A stretch of 64,000 nt of DNA from Skeletonema tropicum. Its lineage: Eukaryota > Bacillariophyta > Thalassiosirophyceae > Thalassiosirales > Thalassiosiraceae. Under the pieces are notes generated by a model. It worked only from the letters and a program-made list of their open reading frames with translations, ran no database searches and was not told where the DNA came from. Shown in pieces: positions 53,805 through 64,000 of the stretch. The first letter of the stretch is position 1. Each line of letters opens with the position of its first letter. The DNA lies in contig CM074140.1 of NCBI GenBank assembly GCA_037178625.1, positions 868,001-932,000 of the forward strand, read 5' to 3'. Made by a program: the position numbers and the translations under genes.

Positions 53805-56732
53805 ATGTACCAAAACGCACCATACAACCACATGAATGGAGGGCCTCAAGGACCACCTCAACAATATGGGGGATATCCAACCTATCCCAATCGACAATAC
53901 GGGAATACCTATCAGCAGCCACAAGCACCATCCAACACCGGCCCGGATGTGGCCGGCAACAACAACAACAACAAAGCACCACCACCACCAACAGCAGCAG
54001 CAGCAGCAGCATCCTCGGGTCTTATCCGACTAACCCTACGTAAACCCATGGGGATAGTCTTTGAACCAACACCCGACCCACACAACCCGTCCCAACAACG
54101 GGGTGTACGAATCTGTGACCTACCCCGTACCGGAGCGGCGTTCCTCTCGGGGAAACTTCAAGTGGGTGATGAATTACTCTCGATTAATGACAAGACCATG
54201 AGTCGGTTGACATTTGATGAAATTATGGATTTTATCATTGTGGCGGATAAGGAACGTGTGGATTTGTTATTTCGGAGGCCGACGAAGGAGAAGCAGGCAC
54301 AGATGGCGGTGGTGGCACAACAACAGCAGCAGCAGCAGCAGCAGCAGCAGGCGTCATCGATGCAGAAGAATAATGTTTCTTCGTCAATGGAACCGAGGGA
54401 GGTTGCAAGTCCGACGGCGGCGTTGGGGTCGAGTCAGTCGAATTCTGTCAAGTGGGTGGATGATAAGAAGGAAAATAAATTATTTAACGGTGGTGGTGGT
54501 CCTGGTATGAATGGTGGTGGTGGTGGAGGAGGAGGAGGAGGTAGGAAGAGTAGGTCAAGAAGAGAAGAAGTGGAGGAGGAGGAAGAAGATATGGATGAGC
54601 CTCCTCGCCGAAGCCGAGGAGGAGGAGGTGGTGGTGGGAAAAGCAGCAGTTATTCCAAACGAAGGGATGAACGAGATGAAGTTAGCGTTGGCGATGACAC
54701 GTATGATCAGTACACTGTTGAGAGTCAAAGTCAATACACGATGGAAACATACGAAGATGAACGAAAAGGAGGACGAAAGAGGGGAGGACGTGGATCTGAT
54801 ACAAGGCGTGATGACAGAGACAGAAGGTCAAATCGCGATGTTATTGAATCGGGTGGCTTTTTGGATTTGTTAATTGATACGTTGTGTACGACTGTGATTG
54901 GGAGGGATTCATACAATAGAAGTGGAAGTGGCAAGAATAAATACGATGACTACGATGATGACGATCGGACTTACGATGATGCAACTTACGATGAAGGGAC
55001 TTACGATGACGGCACTTACGCAACATACGAGGAACGCGATCGCCGCCAACGTAAGGATGAGAGATCTTACGCGACGGAAGATGAAGGGACATTGGCCACG
55101 GAAGATGATGGAACGCGCACAATCGAAACGAATGATGAATCATATGTCGATAGACGGAAAGAGAGAATCAAGCAGAATTTCCGTGAACACCAAAACATCG
55201 AAAAGGAAAAGATCAACCTCAACCATTCTAATTATAACAAGGTTGCACCAAGGGAATACGTTGAAGAAAAATATGTTGCAGAAAGAGAGCAATCTCCCGT
55301 TGATGAAGACGAACCTCCCGTGATCAAATCTTCACCAGTCCAGGAAGCACCCGATCCACCTACGGTGAAAAATTCTCAGATCCCGAAAGATGAAGAATCT
55401 GCGGTGGACACACTTCAAGTTCCATTGAGGGAGCTTAATTTCGATCAAGATTATGCTGCCGACGTATCCGTAATGGAATCTTTGGGAGGTCCATCTCTTC
55501 TTGTAGAGCGAGCACGATTAGATTACGCCGGGAATGCAGGTGCCGGTCAAGGTACAAAGTTTGACAGTCTTGAAAAGCAAGATCCAGAGTTGGCGAAGCT
55601 GGTAGCAGCACACGGAGATGGATTAGAATGTGAGCCAGGCATGTCAAAGGAAGAAACTGCGTTCAGAGATCCATTCGCATTCTATGAACATGCTGTTACT
55701 GTCTTGCTCCGAGAAAATGAACCAGAGAAGGTTAGGCTGCTGAGTAAGTTGATGGCGAAGTACAGAGGCAGGGAGAGGCATTTGATACACAAACTGAGTG
55801 CCAGGTATAAGAAGGACGAGAAAGAAGGTGGTGCTGGAGGCGAAGCCGTGGAAACAAAAACAAGTGGAATGGAGAAGATTCAAGAAGGAGAGGAAGATAC
55901 TTCAGGGATGAATGATCCATCGAGGGCAAATGTTTATGCGATCGAAACTGCTAAAAACAAGATGGAATCAGGCGGTGATGGATGGGGTGATGGTTGGCCG
56001 CCAGCGATGTCGGATCCTTGGGGTACCGGCAATACTAACGGGGCAGCCGCTGACTCTAAAAAACCACTGAGTGAAGAGCCTGTGGAACGAGCTGCTGCAG
56101 CTCCTGCAGGGGACGATTCACGCCGCTTGGACGACGAAGATTCATACTCTGATGGCTCGTCGTACACGGGAGATTCAGGTATGGATGGAACATCGCCAGC
56201 CATAATTGCGCAAGTATCTGAACTTCTCAACTACGTCTATGGAAAGACCTCAGTTGCAGGCCAAATTGACCGAGTGTCGACCATTATGCGCGCCTACGAA
56301 GGCCGAGAGGCTGTCTTGCTGGAACTGCTCGAAACCAAGGCGCTCATCAAGGCAAATGCTGACACTAATGGTGATGTATCTGAGATTCCTCAGAGCGTGA
56401 GAGAAAACCCTGGTCTTGTCACGAACACAGACAGTGGTGCATCTCCCACTGCAGCAGTTGAGTCGCCCGTATCGCAGCAGGCTCCCATGCCAGTCGTAGC
56501 CACCCCCACCGCTCCCGCTCCCAGCTACTCGAAACCAATTAGCCCATCTTCTGTGAAATCGCCCAAGAACTTGAGTTCTCCTTCGGAAGCAACGACAGAA
56601 TCAACAAAATCGAAGAAGAAGAAAAAGGGAATGTTCTCCATGTTTGGAAGCAGCAAAAAGAAGGATAAGAAAGGAAAATTTCCAACCTCGTCCAAGAAAG
56701 GGCAGCAATTGAACGATGATGGATCAATATAA
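53805..56732 (+). CDS. PDZ-domain scaffold-like protein
   Basis: Intronless frame of 975 residues. The N-terminus is Gln/Tyr/Pro/Asn-rich. A single PDZ domain spans about 73-158: IRLTLRKPMGIVFEP (carboxylate-binding strand and loop), GAAFLSGKLQVGDELLSIND, then LTFDEIMDFIIVADKERVDLLFRRP. Long Gln, Gly, Arg/Asp and repeated TYDDxTYD/E stretches follow (180-420). Two similar helical modules occur later: EKVRLLSKLMAKYRGRERHL and IDRVSTIMRAYEGREAVLLE. Both have the form (V/I)..(L/M)M.(K/A)Y.GRE. The Lys-rich C-terminus (KKKKKG, KKKDKKGK) could contact membranes or nucleic acid. PDZ domains bind C-terminal peptides, so scaffolding is plausible. Partners are unknown and the low-complexity regions fit intrinsic disorder. 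Confidence 0.85.
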   Translation: MYQNAPYNHMNGGPQGPPQQYGGYPTYPNRQYGNTYQQPQAPSNTGPDVAGNNNNNKAPPPPTAAAAAASSGLIRLTLRKPMGIVFEPTPDPHNPSQQRGVRICDLPRTGAAFLSGKLQVGDELLSINDKTMSRLTFDEIMDFIIVADKERVDLLFRRPTKEKQAQMAVVAQQQQQQQQQQQASSMQKNNVSSSMEPREVASPTAALGSSQSNSVKWVDDKKENKLFNGGGGPGMNGGGGGGGGGGRKSRSRREEVEEEEEDMDEPPRRSRGGGGGGGKSSSYSKRRDERDEVSVGDDTYDQYTVESQSQYTMETYEDERKGGRKRGGRGSDTRRDDRDRRSNRDVIESGGFLDLLIDTLCTTVIGRDSYNRSGSGKNKYDDYDDDDRTYDDATYDEGTYDDGTYATYEERDRRQRKDERSYATEDEGTLATEDDGTRTIETNDESYVDRRKERIKQNFREHQNIEKEKINLNHSNYNKVAPREYVEEKYVAEREQSPVDEDEPPVIKSSPVQEAPDPPTVKNSQIPKDEESAVDTLQVPLRELNFDQDYAADVSVMESLGGPSLLVERARLDYAGNAGAGQGTKFDSLEKQDPELAKLVAAHGDGLECEPGMSKEETAFRDPFAFYEHAVTVLLRENEPEKVRLLSKLMAKYRGRERHLIHKLSARYKKDEKEGGAGGEAVETKTSGMEKIQEGEEDTSGMNDPSRANVYAIETAKNKMESGGDGWGDGWPPAMSDPWGTGNTNGAAADSKKPLSEEPVERAAAAPAGDDSRRLDDEDSYSDGSSYTGDSGMDGTSPAIIAQVSELLNYVYGKTSVAGQIDRVSTIMRAYEGREAVLLELLETKALIKANADTNGDVSEIPQSVRENPGLVTNTDSGASPTAAVESPVSQQAPMPVVATPTAPAPSYSKPISPSSVKSPKNLSSPSEATTESTKSKKKKKGMFSMFGSSKKKDKKGKFPTSSKKGQQLNDDGSI

Positions 56733-57166
56733 ATAATTATGTCGCGATAGCAGACAGTATATGTAGAAAACTGTGATTGGGGCTGCGATGATGTGTTTCT
56801 GCGCCTTCCACTTCTAGTATTTGTGCGCTGTAGTATTAATGCGTATTAAATTGCACATTACTAGATTTGTACTTCGGTAGACGTACCTCTGGCTTCATAA
56901 TTTAGACACCCCAAATCAATATTCTATCCATCAACTGTCCACGCAACATGATTCCAGTTCAGTGCCTACGTACTTGAATTAATTCCTAACATTTTTTAGC
57001 TTATGTACTTGTGTTTTATTAAATAGCAATAGTAGCGGATAGCAATAGCGGTTTTCTGGCTGCGTCCCTGCAATGAATTATCACAATAGCAGGTGACATA
57101 CACGCCAGGGTGTGCGGTGCGGAGGAAGCAATCATCAGATTGATAATACAAATGATCATTTTCCCT
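56733..57166. other. Intergenic region between convergent genes
   Basis: AT-rich 3' flanks of two convergent genes. A direct repeat aatagcggat/aatagcggtt occurs near 57026-57050. Nothing else is recognisable. Confidence 0.4.
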
Positions 57167-59293
57167 CTAGTCCTCCTTGGTAGCTTGCAACGATGAAATA
57201 CGTTGCTTCGTTGTTGCCAAGATACGAAGAGCGACAATTTCATGTCTGGCAAGTTTTCGTGGTGGAGACTTGATCTTCTTCTTTGCGAATAAAGTAGTAG
57301 TAGCAGCAGCAACATCATTATTATTCGTCTCGGATGATGATTCAACAGAGGTAGTCGTTGCGTCAACTGCACCACCTCCACGTGCCGATGTGGTTATATC
57401 CACAACACGTGAGGAAACTCCATCATCATCAACACCATCATCATCATTCACTTCATCAGACGAATTAGACGATGATAACATGGACTTCTTCCAAAAGAAG
57501 GCACCCTTGGGTCTCTTCCTACGTCGTTCCTCTCCCTCCTCGGTAGTTAATTTGCTATACCGAAGCAACTCTTGAATATCTTCATCAAACTTCTCTTCAA
57601 TCGCTCGTAGATCATTCATTATCTGAATCTTGCGTCGTTGCTGTCGTTCCCGTCTCCTTTGTCGTCTTAGGGGAGTATTATCCTCCATAACAGACGATGT
57701 TGAGGATGATTTGGAAGAACTAGCATCCTCCTCTTCATCATCCGTTCGACGGAATAACTTGTCCACCATTTCATTGGTGGCCACACTCCGTTCAAGGATA
57801 CGTAGACAAATTCGTGCAGTTAACTCTTCATCATCCAAATCATTCCCGTAATTATTGAATAATGATGCAGCTGCAGCAGCGGTAGTTGCCAACTCCTCGT
57901 CCTCCTCCTCCTCTTCCACCCCCCCAGACGACGACGACGGCGAAGAAGAAGTCGAAGAAGAAGCCAACATCATTTCCTCCATAACCTCACTCAACACCTG
58001 ATCCTCATACTTGGCCCAAACCTGATCCCATGACATGCCTGAATTATCCCATTTTCCATATCGACGCCATTGACGATATCCATCGTAGAGCATGGATCCG
58101 ATCCGTCCGGGTAAGCGGGAACGTTCACGGGCGTATTTTTTGGCCGCGACACGTGCTTGGTAGGCTAGGGGGGCGAGTTCTTTGAGTTCTTGTTTGATGA
58201 TGAGATCTGAGGCGTTGTTGTTGTTGCTACTGTCATCATCACTACTACTTTTGGTGGTGGCAGTAGTAGCGGTTGTGGACAAAGTAGTAGTCCCATGATC
58301 ATCATCTCCACCACCAGACGACGACGATGACGACGCCGCCTCCAAAATCACATCCCGTAATCCACGTAACTCCAACAAGGCCCGTGGTAATAACGTATGA
58401 TACAATCTCCGTGTCGTGAATGGATCAAAGTCACCAAATATCTTGTTTTTATTCGAACCAAAGGTTGTACGGAGGGAGGATACGGAAGTATATTTTGCCG
58501 CCCATGCTGCCTTGCGTTGTTCGTATTCGAGTAGTCGTGCGTTGTTTTCTTCTTGTTGTTGCTGTTGTTGTTGTGAGGAGGATGTTTTTTGTTTCTTTTT
58601 AGAACGTTTGGATAATGATAGACGTGTCTGGAAGGGACGGAGCATGCGTACCCTTTTTCTCTTACGTTGTATCTTGACGTGGTGATCATCTTCTTCCTCC
58701 TCTTCGTTATTATAGGTGCTCTTTTCTCCATCATCATCACCTGATGATGAAAACGATGATGACCCCGCCGCCTGATGATGGAAATCCGACGTGATGATTT
58801 CCTTCTCCTCATCTTCCTGAAGTTGTTCCTCCTCACCATGACCCTGATAAAACAGGGGTGACACCGAACTCCCCTCCACCGAATCAGCAGGGGGGTAGGT
58901 AGCATACCGTAAATTCTGTCCCGATCGTCGTCCACTCTGTTTGTTCTTCGTGCCCGGTAGTGACTGGGACTGTTGATGTCGTAATAGCTGAGCGAGGCGG
59001 GAGTTGGGTGGTGGGACGCAGGTTGTTGTCAAGCTGCTGCTAAGTCCTGATGATGTTTCGGTGGAGGTGGCCGAGATTGCTGTAGAAGAAGAGGAGGACA
59101 ATCTACTGGAGGAAGAGGTGGATGGTGGGGACGAGGAGGATGCCGCTAGGGTGGTGAGGCTGCTTGCTGGAGATGATGCAATTGCAAGTATTAATAGAGC
59201 GATCGTGAGTGCCATGCTGCTGCTGCTGCTTCTGTTTATTGTAGACGTGCAGCAGCGTCGTTTTCTAGTGGATGTATTACTACTTGTTGTCAT
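57167..59293 (-). CDS. Acidic Ser-rich protein with N-terminal hydrophobic leader
   Basis: 708 residues from ATG 59293. Met27 (59215) would put the hydrophobic segment MALTIALLILAIASSPASS at the very N-terminus and may be the true start, giving a signal peptide. No clear Ala-Phe plastid motif follows. Most of the protein is Ser, Glu/Asp and Lys/Arg low-complexity. Two ordered parts stand out: FGDFDPFTTRRLYHTLLPRA (286-305) and a stretch at about 372-430 with LAPLAYQARVAAKKYARERS, YDGYRQWRRYGKWDN and SWDQVWAKYEDQV. These look like conserved helical motifs, but I cannot name a family. A later helix, ELTARICLRILERSVATNEM, is also regular. It is likely a heterokont protein of the secretory pathway or plastid. 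Confidence 0.7.
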   Translation of the reverse strand: MTTSSNTSTRKRRCCTSTINRSSSSSMALTIALLILAIASSPASSLTTLAASSSSPPSTSSSSRLSSSSSTAISATSTETSSGLSSSLTTTCVPPPNSRLAQLLRHQQSQSLPGTKNKQSGRRSGQNLRYATYPPADSVEGSSVSPLFYQGHGEEEQLQEDEEKEIITSDFHHQAAGSSSFSSSGDDDGEKSTYNNEEEEEDDHHVKIQRKRKRVRMLRPFQTRLSLSKRSKKKQKTSSSQQQQQQQEENNARLLEYEQRKAAWAAKYTSVSSLRTTFGSNKNKIFGDFDPFTTRRLYHTLLPRALLELRGLRDVILEAASSSSSSGGGDDDHGTTTLSTTATTATTKSSSDDDSSNNNNASDLIIKQELKELAPLAYQARVAAKKYARERSRLPGRIGSMLYDGYRQWRRYGKWDNSGMSWDQVWAKYEDQVLSEVMEEMMLASSSTSSSPSSSSGGVEEEEEDEELATTAAAAASLFNNYGNDLDDEELTARICLRILERSVATNEMVDKLFRRTDDEEEDASSSKSSSTSSVMEDNTPLRRQRRRERQQRRKIQIMNDLRAIEEKFDEDIQELLRYSKLTTEEGEERRRKRPKGAFFWKKSMLSSSNSSDEVNDDDGVDDDGVSSRVVDITTSARGGGAVDATTTSVESSSETNNNDVAAATTTLFAKKKIKSPPRKLARHEIVALRILATTKQRISSLQATKED

Positions 59294-60463
59294 GATGATA
59301 TTATAACTTGTGAGTCACTGTGAAGAAGCTCCGGGGTCAGAGTCACGTATTATGGTTGGGTTCAAACGATTTCGACAGATCAAAGCTAAATAAACGGCTA
59401 CCGTACTTCAAGTAACAACAATTATTGAGAGGCCCTCCTATGCCGAATGTTGATGCTTGCTCGCCATGTTTTTGATGTGAATCTGACGAATTAGGCGGCG
59501 TCGTTTTGCATTAATTACGTAGGTATGCAATTGCGATGCCGTAGCTTTCTACGGTGTTGTGAGACGTGATACGTGATACGTGGTATGGTTGGTTGCAGGC
59601 AGTGCCGAGCCACGAACCACGATCGAAGTGCATCATCATCGATCGCTCATCGCTCTTGAACCATCTGCTTTCCGTGTCTGTTGTGTCATCATCTCTGTCC
59701 GTGCCTGTATGCATCGTTCTTTTTCGATCGCTAATTCTCGCCATCTTGCTGGAACGATTTTTCCCAAATTTTGCAGGAGAATGGTGTACAGGGATTTGCA
59801 CCCGAGGGAAAATCCCGTCGGGTATGGGTACGGGTATGGGTATCCCTGGAAAAGGGGCATCGGGTATGGGTATCGGGTATTGGGTATGGGTTATGGGTAT
59901 TTGTTTTAGCGACCATGGTACTAATTCCTACCAATTTTAGCGAGATTGTTGGGTACTTAGAGAAAAATTTTGGTGACTCATTTCGCCTAGCGTAATGGAA
60001 TTTCAAAAGGGTGAAATTTCACTACTGCAACTTTCGTGAAATTTACAGGGTGAAAGTTGCACCAATTTTGGCCAACAATGAAATTTCACAAAAATTCTGG
60101 CGCGAACGGATGGTACTGAACCAACACGTAGCACAAAAATAACCTAAGACCCTTCATTCCACCAACCACCAAACCCCAAAGAACACCACGCACCATCCAG
60201 ATGATGAGTTTGTCAACTCAGCGGAGAGTAACTCTTCACCAAAATGCTGGCGACTAACAATGCAGTATTACTTATTCCTTCGTAGTAATTCAGCTTACAT
60301 GCGTGTTCCTGCATTGGCATGTACCAGATGATTTTGGGCGCGGATGGCTCTTATTTTGGGTGCGGGTATGTGCACAAATCAACTTTTTGTTCACTCTGCC
60401 GTCTACCACGCTGTCATAGTTTGCCTGGCAATAACAACAACAATTCAATAATCTTCAACAATA
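59294..60463. other. Intergenic region with short repeats
   Basis: No convincing gene. It contains a degenerate gggtat repeat (listed separately) and several copies of gaaatttcac/gtgaaattt near 60000-60090 that form small inverted repeats. Confidence 0.4.
59816..59904 (+). repeat. Degenerate GGGTAT/GGGTAC repeat
   Basis: The strand carries repeated gggtat, gggtac and gggta(t)tgggt units, roughly a dozen in ~90 bp, with an interruption around 59845-59857. It is G-rich on the plus strand, which could favour G-quadruplex formation. It is not a regular ttaggg telomere repeat. Confidence 0.6.
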
Positions 60464-61063
60464 ATGCTTTTGACATGCGCCGCCAACGCCCTTTGTGGCA
60501 TGAAGAACTCCCCCCTCAACAACCCGGCTGATCATCAGTGCATGATGTGTGAAGGACCAATTCATGGTGCCCTTTGCGGTAAACTCTACTGTGAGGAAAT
60601 TGTGGGCAACCCATCCTACAAAAACCCTGCAGGGGATCTTAATGATCATGCAAAAACACTTGCCAACTCCCATACCGCTCTCATTTGTCTTCACTGTGTC
60701 CAACACAAGCTCACCGCTGCGGCCCCAACTGCCGATGCTGCCGTCGCTGCTGTCGATCCACCTGCCGTCGCTGCAGTCGATCCACCCGCAGCACCACCTG
60801 CTGCTGTGCCTTTTGCAGCAGCTCCGGATGCCAAAAAGCAACGAGACTCAACGCTCTATTCCCAATACGAAATCACGCCCCAACCCAATGGCAAGTTACG
60901 TATTGTATGCAAGCACTGTCCTAAGTACAACAAGTTGCTCGGCCCTCGGGGCCCCCGTTCATGGAGTGCAGAGCAGCGTAATAGGGGGCCGCAGGTGCCC
61001 TTCTATTACAGGTGGGAAAATTCATTATTTTTCACCCCCATTATTCTACAGAGTTATAGGTAG
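60464..61063 (+). CDS. Cys/His zinc-binding protein, possibly fragment of a larger gene
   Basis: 199 residues. The N-terminal part has a C-x2-C-x4-H-x3-C arrangement (CMMCEGPIHGALC, residues 26-38) followed by further paired Cys and His (HTALICLHC). An Ala/Pro-rich linker with two VDPPA-type repeats (~86-115) leads to a second element, KLRIVCKHCPKYNK, which resembles the start of a BED-type zinc finger. BED fingers often sit at the N-terminus of hAT transposases. The sequence after WEN becomes non-protein-like (NSLFFTPIILQSYR), so the end may be an unspliced intron (gtgggaaaa follows the Tyr-Arg codons at about 61011) or a truncation. Function is not assigned. Confidence 0.45.
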   Translation: MLLTCAANALCGMKNSPLNNPADHQCMMCEGPIHGALCGKLYCEEIVGNPSYKNPAGDLNDHAKTLANSHTALICLHCVQHKLTAAAPTADAAVAAVDPPAVAAVDPPAAPPAAVPFAAAPDAKKQRDSTLYSQYEITPQPNGKLRIVCKHCPKYNKLLGPRGPRSWSAEQRNRGPQVPFYYRWENSLFFTPIILQSYR

Positions 61064-61458
61064 GAATCAGTACATGTGTTTTTTAGTGAGAAGGTTTACT
61101 TTAGGGACACGTAGAGTCCTCGGTAGAGACTACCGGCGTAGGATCTGTATGTGTTCCTATGTAGAAAGCAAGAAGTACCTGTTGAAAGCGAGAAATTGAC
61201 TGTACTAGATGCGCTTTTTGAGCATCTAAATCGGTCTGTACGAGAAAGAAATACAGGTTTTACACGGGCGTTAGTCGATTTAGTTTTTGTCTTTCTTCGT
61301 CGCGAGAAAATGTCTTTTTGTAAAACTGTGCTTGATATATCGAATCGTGCGCTTGCAGATGTTTTACTGATCACCAGATGCAGACGCTTAATTGAGTTGT
61401 TGTATTCTTTGTGTTGAGAAAGTGTCTGTTTTGTAAAACTGTGCAGTGATCAATTTTA
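61064..61458. other. Intergenic; short frames only
   Basis: A plus-strand 88-codon frame (61151-61417) could be a remnant but has no recognisable domain. The string tttgtaaaactgtgc recurs near 61318 and 61432, and atcaccagatg recurs near 61370 and 61460, suggesting a small local duplication. Confidence 0.3.
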
Positions 61459-63445
61459 CTAATCACCAGATGAAGATCCTGCGAAGTAATCACTTGGGAT
61501 TTCATGATCCTTCTTCGCTTCTTTCCACTTCTTGTTCGGGTTGGTTATGATGTTGGTAATCCTGGTTGTCAGGTCTGTCCTGTCTTTGATGAAATTGCCC
61601 TTGATTGCTGCTGCGTACGATGTTTCTGTGATTTCTTCCAACTTTCTCTTGCTATACCTTGTCTTCGACTCTTCTGCCTTCCCCTCCAAGTATTTCACCC
61701 AATTTGCTCGCTTCTTGTACGATTCGCAGAACTGGCCATTTTGCTTTCTCTTGCAATTTTTTAATCGGTTCGTTGAAATGTTGCTTCCGGTCCAGTATAT
61801 GGCACTGTCCGACGGGTATGCTTGATCTTTGGAGCCAAGTGTTTTGCCTCTGCTGGTAGCCACGTACATTGTTCCAAGAAACTTGCTAATCTCCCACAAC
61901 TCATCTGCTGGATCTATTATCATGCGGTTCCAGCGGTCTCCTTTGTCGAATCCAGCTTCGAGTCCTTGACAGCGGTGGATGGTGATGGCGTAGGCAATTT
62001 GCAATGGCATGAATAATGCGGTGCAGCATCCTCTGTTGCAAATCTGCTCGTAGGGTGGGATTGGCACGTGCTGTGCGCAATAAGTTGGGGTAGGATGCAT
62101 TTGTATCAGTATGAAATGAGTTAGTAGTGTTTTCGCAGAGAGTGGCAATTGTCTTGTGTCTTTCGTGTGTCAACTTTTACTCACCGTTGGGTTGTTCTTG
62201 TCCCATGGGTCCTCGCCTGGTGGTGGTTTGTATGTAGGGAAATCCACAACAATGTACTTCGGTAGGCTAACCTCACCTTTACCGTTTGGTCCAACGGAGC
62301 GATCCTTATCGTAAACGATCTCGACAACTACCCCAATAGCTGAGACGTACAATCCTGAGTTGGGATCGATGTTGGCTGACTCCAAGCAAACATGTGCACC
62401 TACGCACACATCAAAGGTGTAGAATAGCCTCCTGCCGTAAAAGTGCGACTGGTATGCTGTGTTATTGCCCGCCATCCTGCTGCTGAATTGACACCTGAGC
62501 CTAGCTATTGGTACTTTCAGTCGTTCGTGTGTTTTGATCAGCATGTCTACGTAGGCAGTTGCATTTGTTTATTAGGTAAAATTGTTCAGTGATCGATTAT
62601 ACTAAAATGATTCAATAAGCAAGCGATACTTAGTGCGGCAGTGCACATGCACACAAAATAAACTCACATGATAGTTGAATCAGGAGAGGCCTTCTCTCCG
62701 ACAGGTACCGGTTTAGACTTTTTCGTGACAGCACCTTTCTCGGACAAATCCGGTTCATCATCATCTTGAACAGGTTGATCACGGGAGCCCGAATGAGTTT
62801 TGTCTTCAAGTACAAGTTTCCCGTTCTCATCACTGGTGTGAAGTTGAAGGTTGAAAAAAAAACTTGTAAGTAAAAAGGAAAGACAGAATTTGTAAAACGG
62901 TACAATGAACAAAAATACCAAAATCTTTTGAACCACACGAAATTTAACCTTCTCTCTTACCAAAAATGCTCACAATTTGAAGTGTACGGCGCTTGGCTTG
63001 TACCTCCTTTCTGAGCAATAGCGGCAAACATTAAGAAGTTGACCGCTGCAGACACCAGATCATCTTTGTCAGTAGAATCAGTCTTACCAACTGGGACATT
63101 CGGGTAATGTTCAGACAGTTCATTCAGGATGTACTTGATTGACCCGACTTCAAAGACGGAAAGAGCAGAAAAGAGCAGTTGTTCCTTCTCCAACTTGGCA
63201 ACGTCAAACCCATCGCCTAATGCAACAGACGCTAGCAGAAAGAAGATACGATCGTCGGTACGCACCAAACGCCAATTGATGTCTGTTACGCTCAATGCAA
63301 TGACAGGAGCCGACGGTTTAGCAGCAGTCTTGACCCCTGACGAAGTAAGACGTGCATCGACATTGCTCCGATTCCGCACGGCACGGAAGCCCTTACCATT
63401 ACTACCAACGGTGGATATAACTGGATTTGTGTTGCCAAACTTCAT
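61459..63445 (-). CDS. PIF1-like helicase C-terminal region with unrelated N-terminal exons (model)
   Basis: A four-exon model stays in frame: 63445-62961, 62832-62668, 62500-62185 and 62070-61459, 525 residues, introns 114-167 bp. The last two exons carry the C-terminal motifs of PIF1/Helitron-type helicases: YTFDVCVGAHVCLESANIDPNSGLY (the VGARVMLT..N....GL..G element) and PLQIAYAITIHRCQGLE, followed by FLGTMYVATSRG. These are motifs V/VI of superfamily 1B. The Walker A and B motifs of such helicases are absent from the window. The first two exons (ALGDGFDVAKLEKEQLLFSA...) show no known domain. It may be a truncated helicase, a fusion made by transposition, or two neighbouring genes. Helicase identity of the 3' exons is good; the link to the 5' exons is tentative. 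Confidence 0.45.
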
Positions 63446-64000
63446 TATTTATTCGGACAATGTAGAAATGTGATGATGTAAATGATGCAATGCATAATTT
63501 ATGAGAGCTGTTGAACGGCTCGACAACGTACAAACTGCCTACATAACCGCCGCCAACGCACCAGCGCAATAATCAGCAGAGAACAATGCAATCAATAACC
63601 AACCACGTCATGAAGTAAACGAGTTCCTTCGTAAGCTACGTCGGCAACACAAGATCTTGTGGTTCAACACATCGACAACACGTCGACAAAAAGATTCAGC
63701 TCAACACAAGACGTCGACGTGGAGTTAAGAACTGACGTATTGATCAGTACGTGGCCAAAGATCGGCAGTTATTCAAATGCAAACACGTCGGCAACCAACG
63801 TCGGCGTCTATTTAGACTTGCATCAATAGACGACTCGGCAGATAATGTAATTGAGCCAATGTCGACCTGAGTACTTGCTGCATGAACTTAAATACTTTTT
63901 TGTTCATTGGATTTTGCCAACACCTGACTTCTGGTACTTTGTGACGTAAGACGATTGGAATCAAGTGTACTAATTCCTTAAGTAACGAAGTTTACCACGT
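63446..64000. other. Intergenic up to window end
   Basis: No ORF that I can support. Several cgtcggcaac/cgtcgac strings recur at 63640-63810, and a perfect 14-bp palindrome, cacaagatcttgtg, lies at 63648-63661. It probably contains the promoter of the gene to the left. Confidence 0.4.

Noticed and set aside
61096..61417. Short frames on both strands after the zinc-finger gene
   Set aside because: They overlap each other, lack domains and sit in a locally duplicated AT-rich stretch.

Overview
The window is nuclear DNA of a diatom or close stramenopile. The evidence is short GT-AG introns (about 74-167 bp), genes on both strands, homopolymer-rich proteins, a protease pre-sequence with a heterokont plastid cleavage motif (VVSA|FQ) followed by a lumen-type signal, membrane proteins with an RXL site next to an Asn/Gln-rich stretch, and eukaryotic chromatin and lipid genes (RBBP5/Swd1, SDP1-type lipase). 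I see no bacterial operon, rRNA gene, CRISPR array or functional tRNA gene.

Layout. 1-17.7 kb is gene-rich: a low-complexity protein cut by the window edge, a coiled-coil protein, three tandem copies of a secreted type I membrane protein (the middle one an apparent unequal-crossover chimera), a probable thylakoid-lumen aspartic protease, a six-exon patatin/SDP1-like lipase and the COMPASS subunit RBBP5. 17.7-33.8 kb is repeat-rich: a hAT-like MITE with a perfect 8-bp target duplication, a 2.2-kb foldback element with ~665-bp arms, a tRNA-like Pol III promoter relic, an ~8.2-kb satellite of ~43 monomers (184 or 190 bp) with higher-order periods of 1306 and 1490 bp, decayed ORFs and another foldback.

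33.8-51.1 kb holds the most unusual structure. An 8.27-kb non-LTR retrotransposon on the minus strand encodes ORF1 plus a 2414-residue ORF2 (APE endonuclease, reverse transcriptase, RNase H, zinc knuckle, Ulp1/C48-type cysteine protease). The two ORFs are joined by a TAATG stop-start overlap. The element lies between 2333-bp direct repeats that contain the promoter and first exons of an AAA/STAND-type ATPase gene, so a truncated copy of that gene sits to the left and the intact five-exon gene to the right.

51.3-64 kb returns to ordinary genes: a DnaJ protein, a PDZ protein, an acidic/Ser-rich protein with a hydrophobic leader, a zinc-finger fragment and the C-terminal part of a PIF1-like helicase. 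Exon boundaries were chosen by eye from GT/AG sites that keep the frame and restore family motifs; they have no transcript support.
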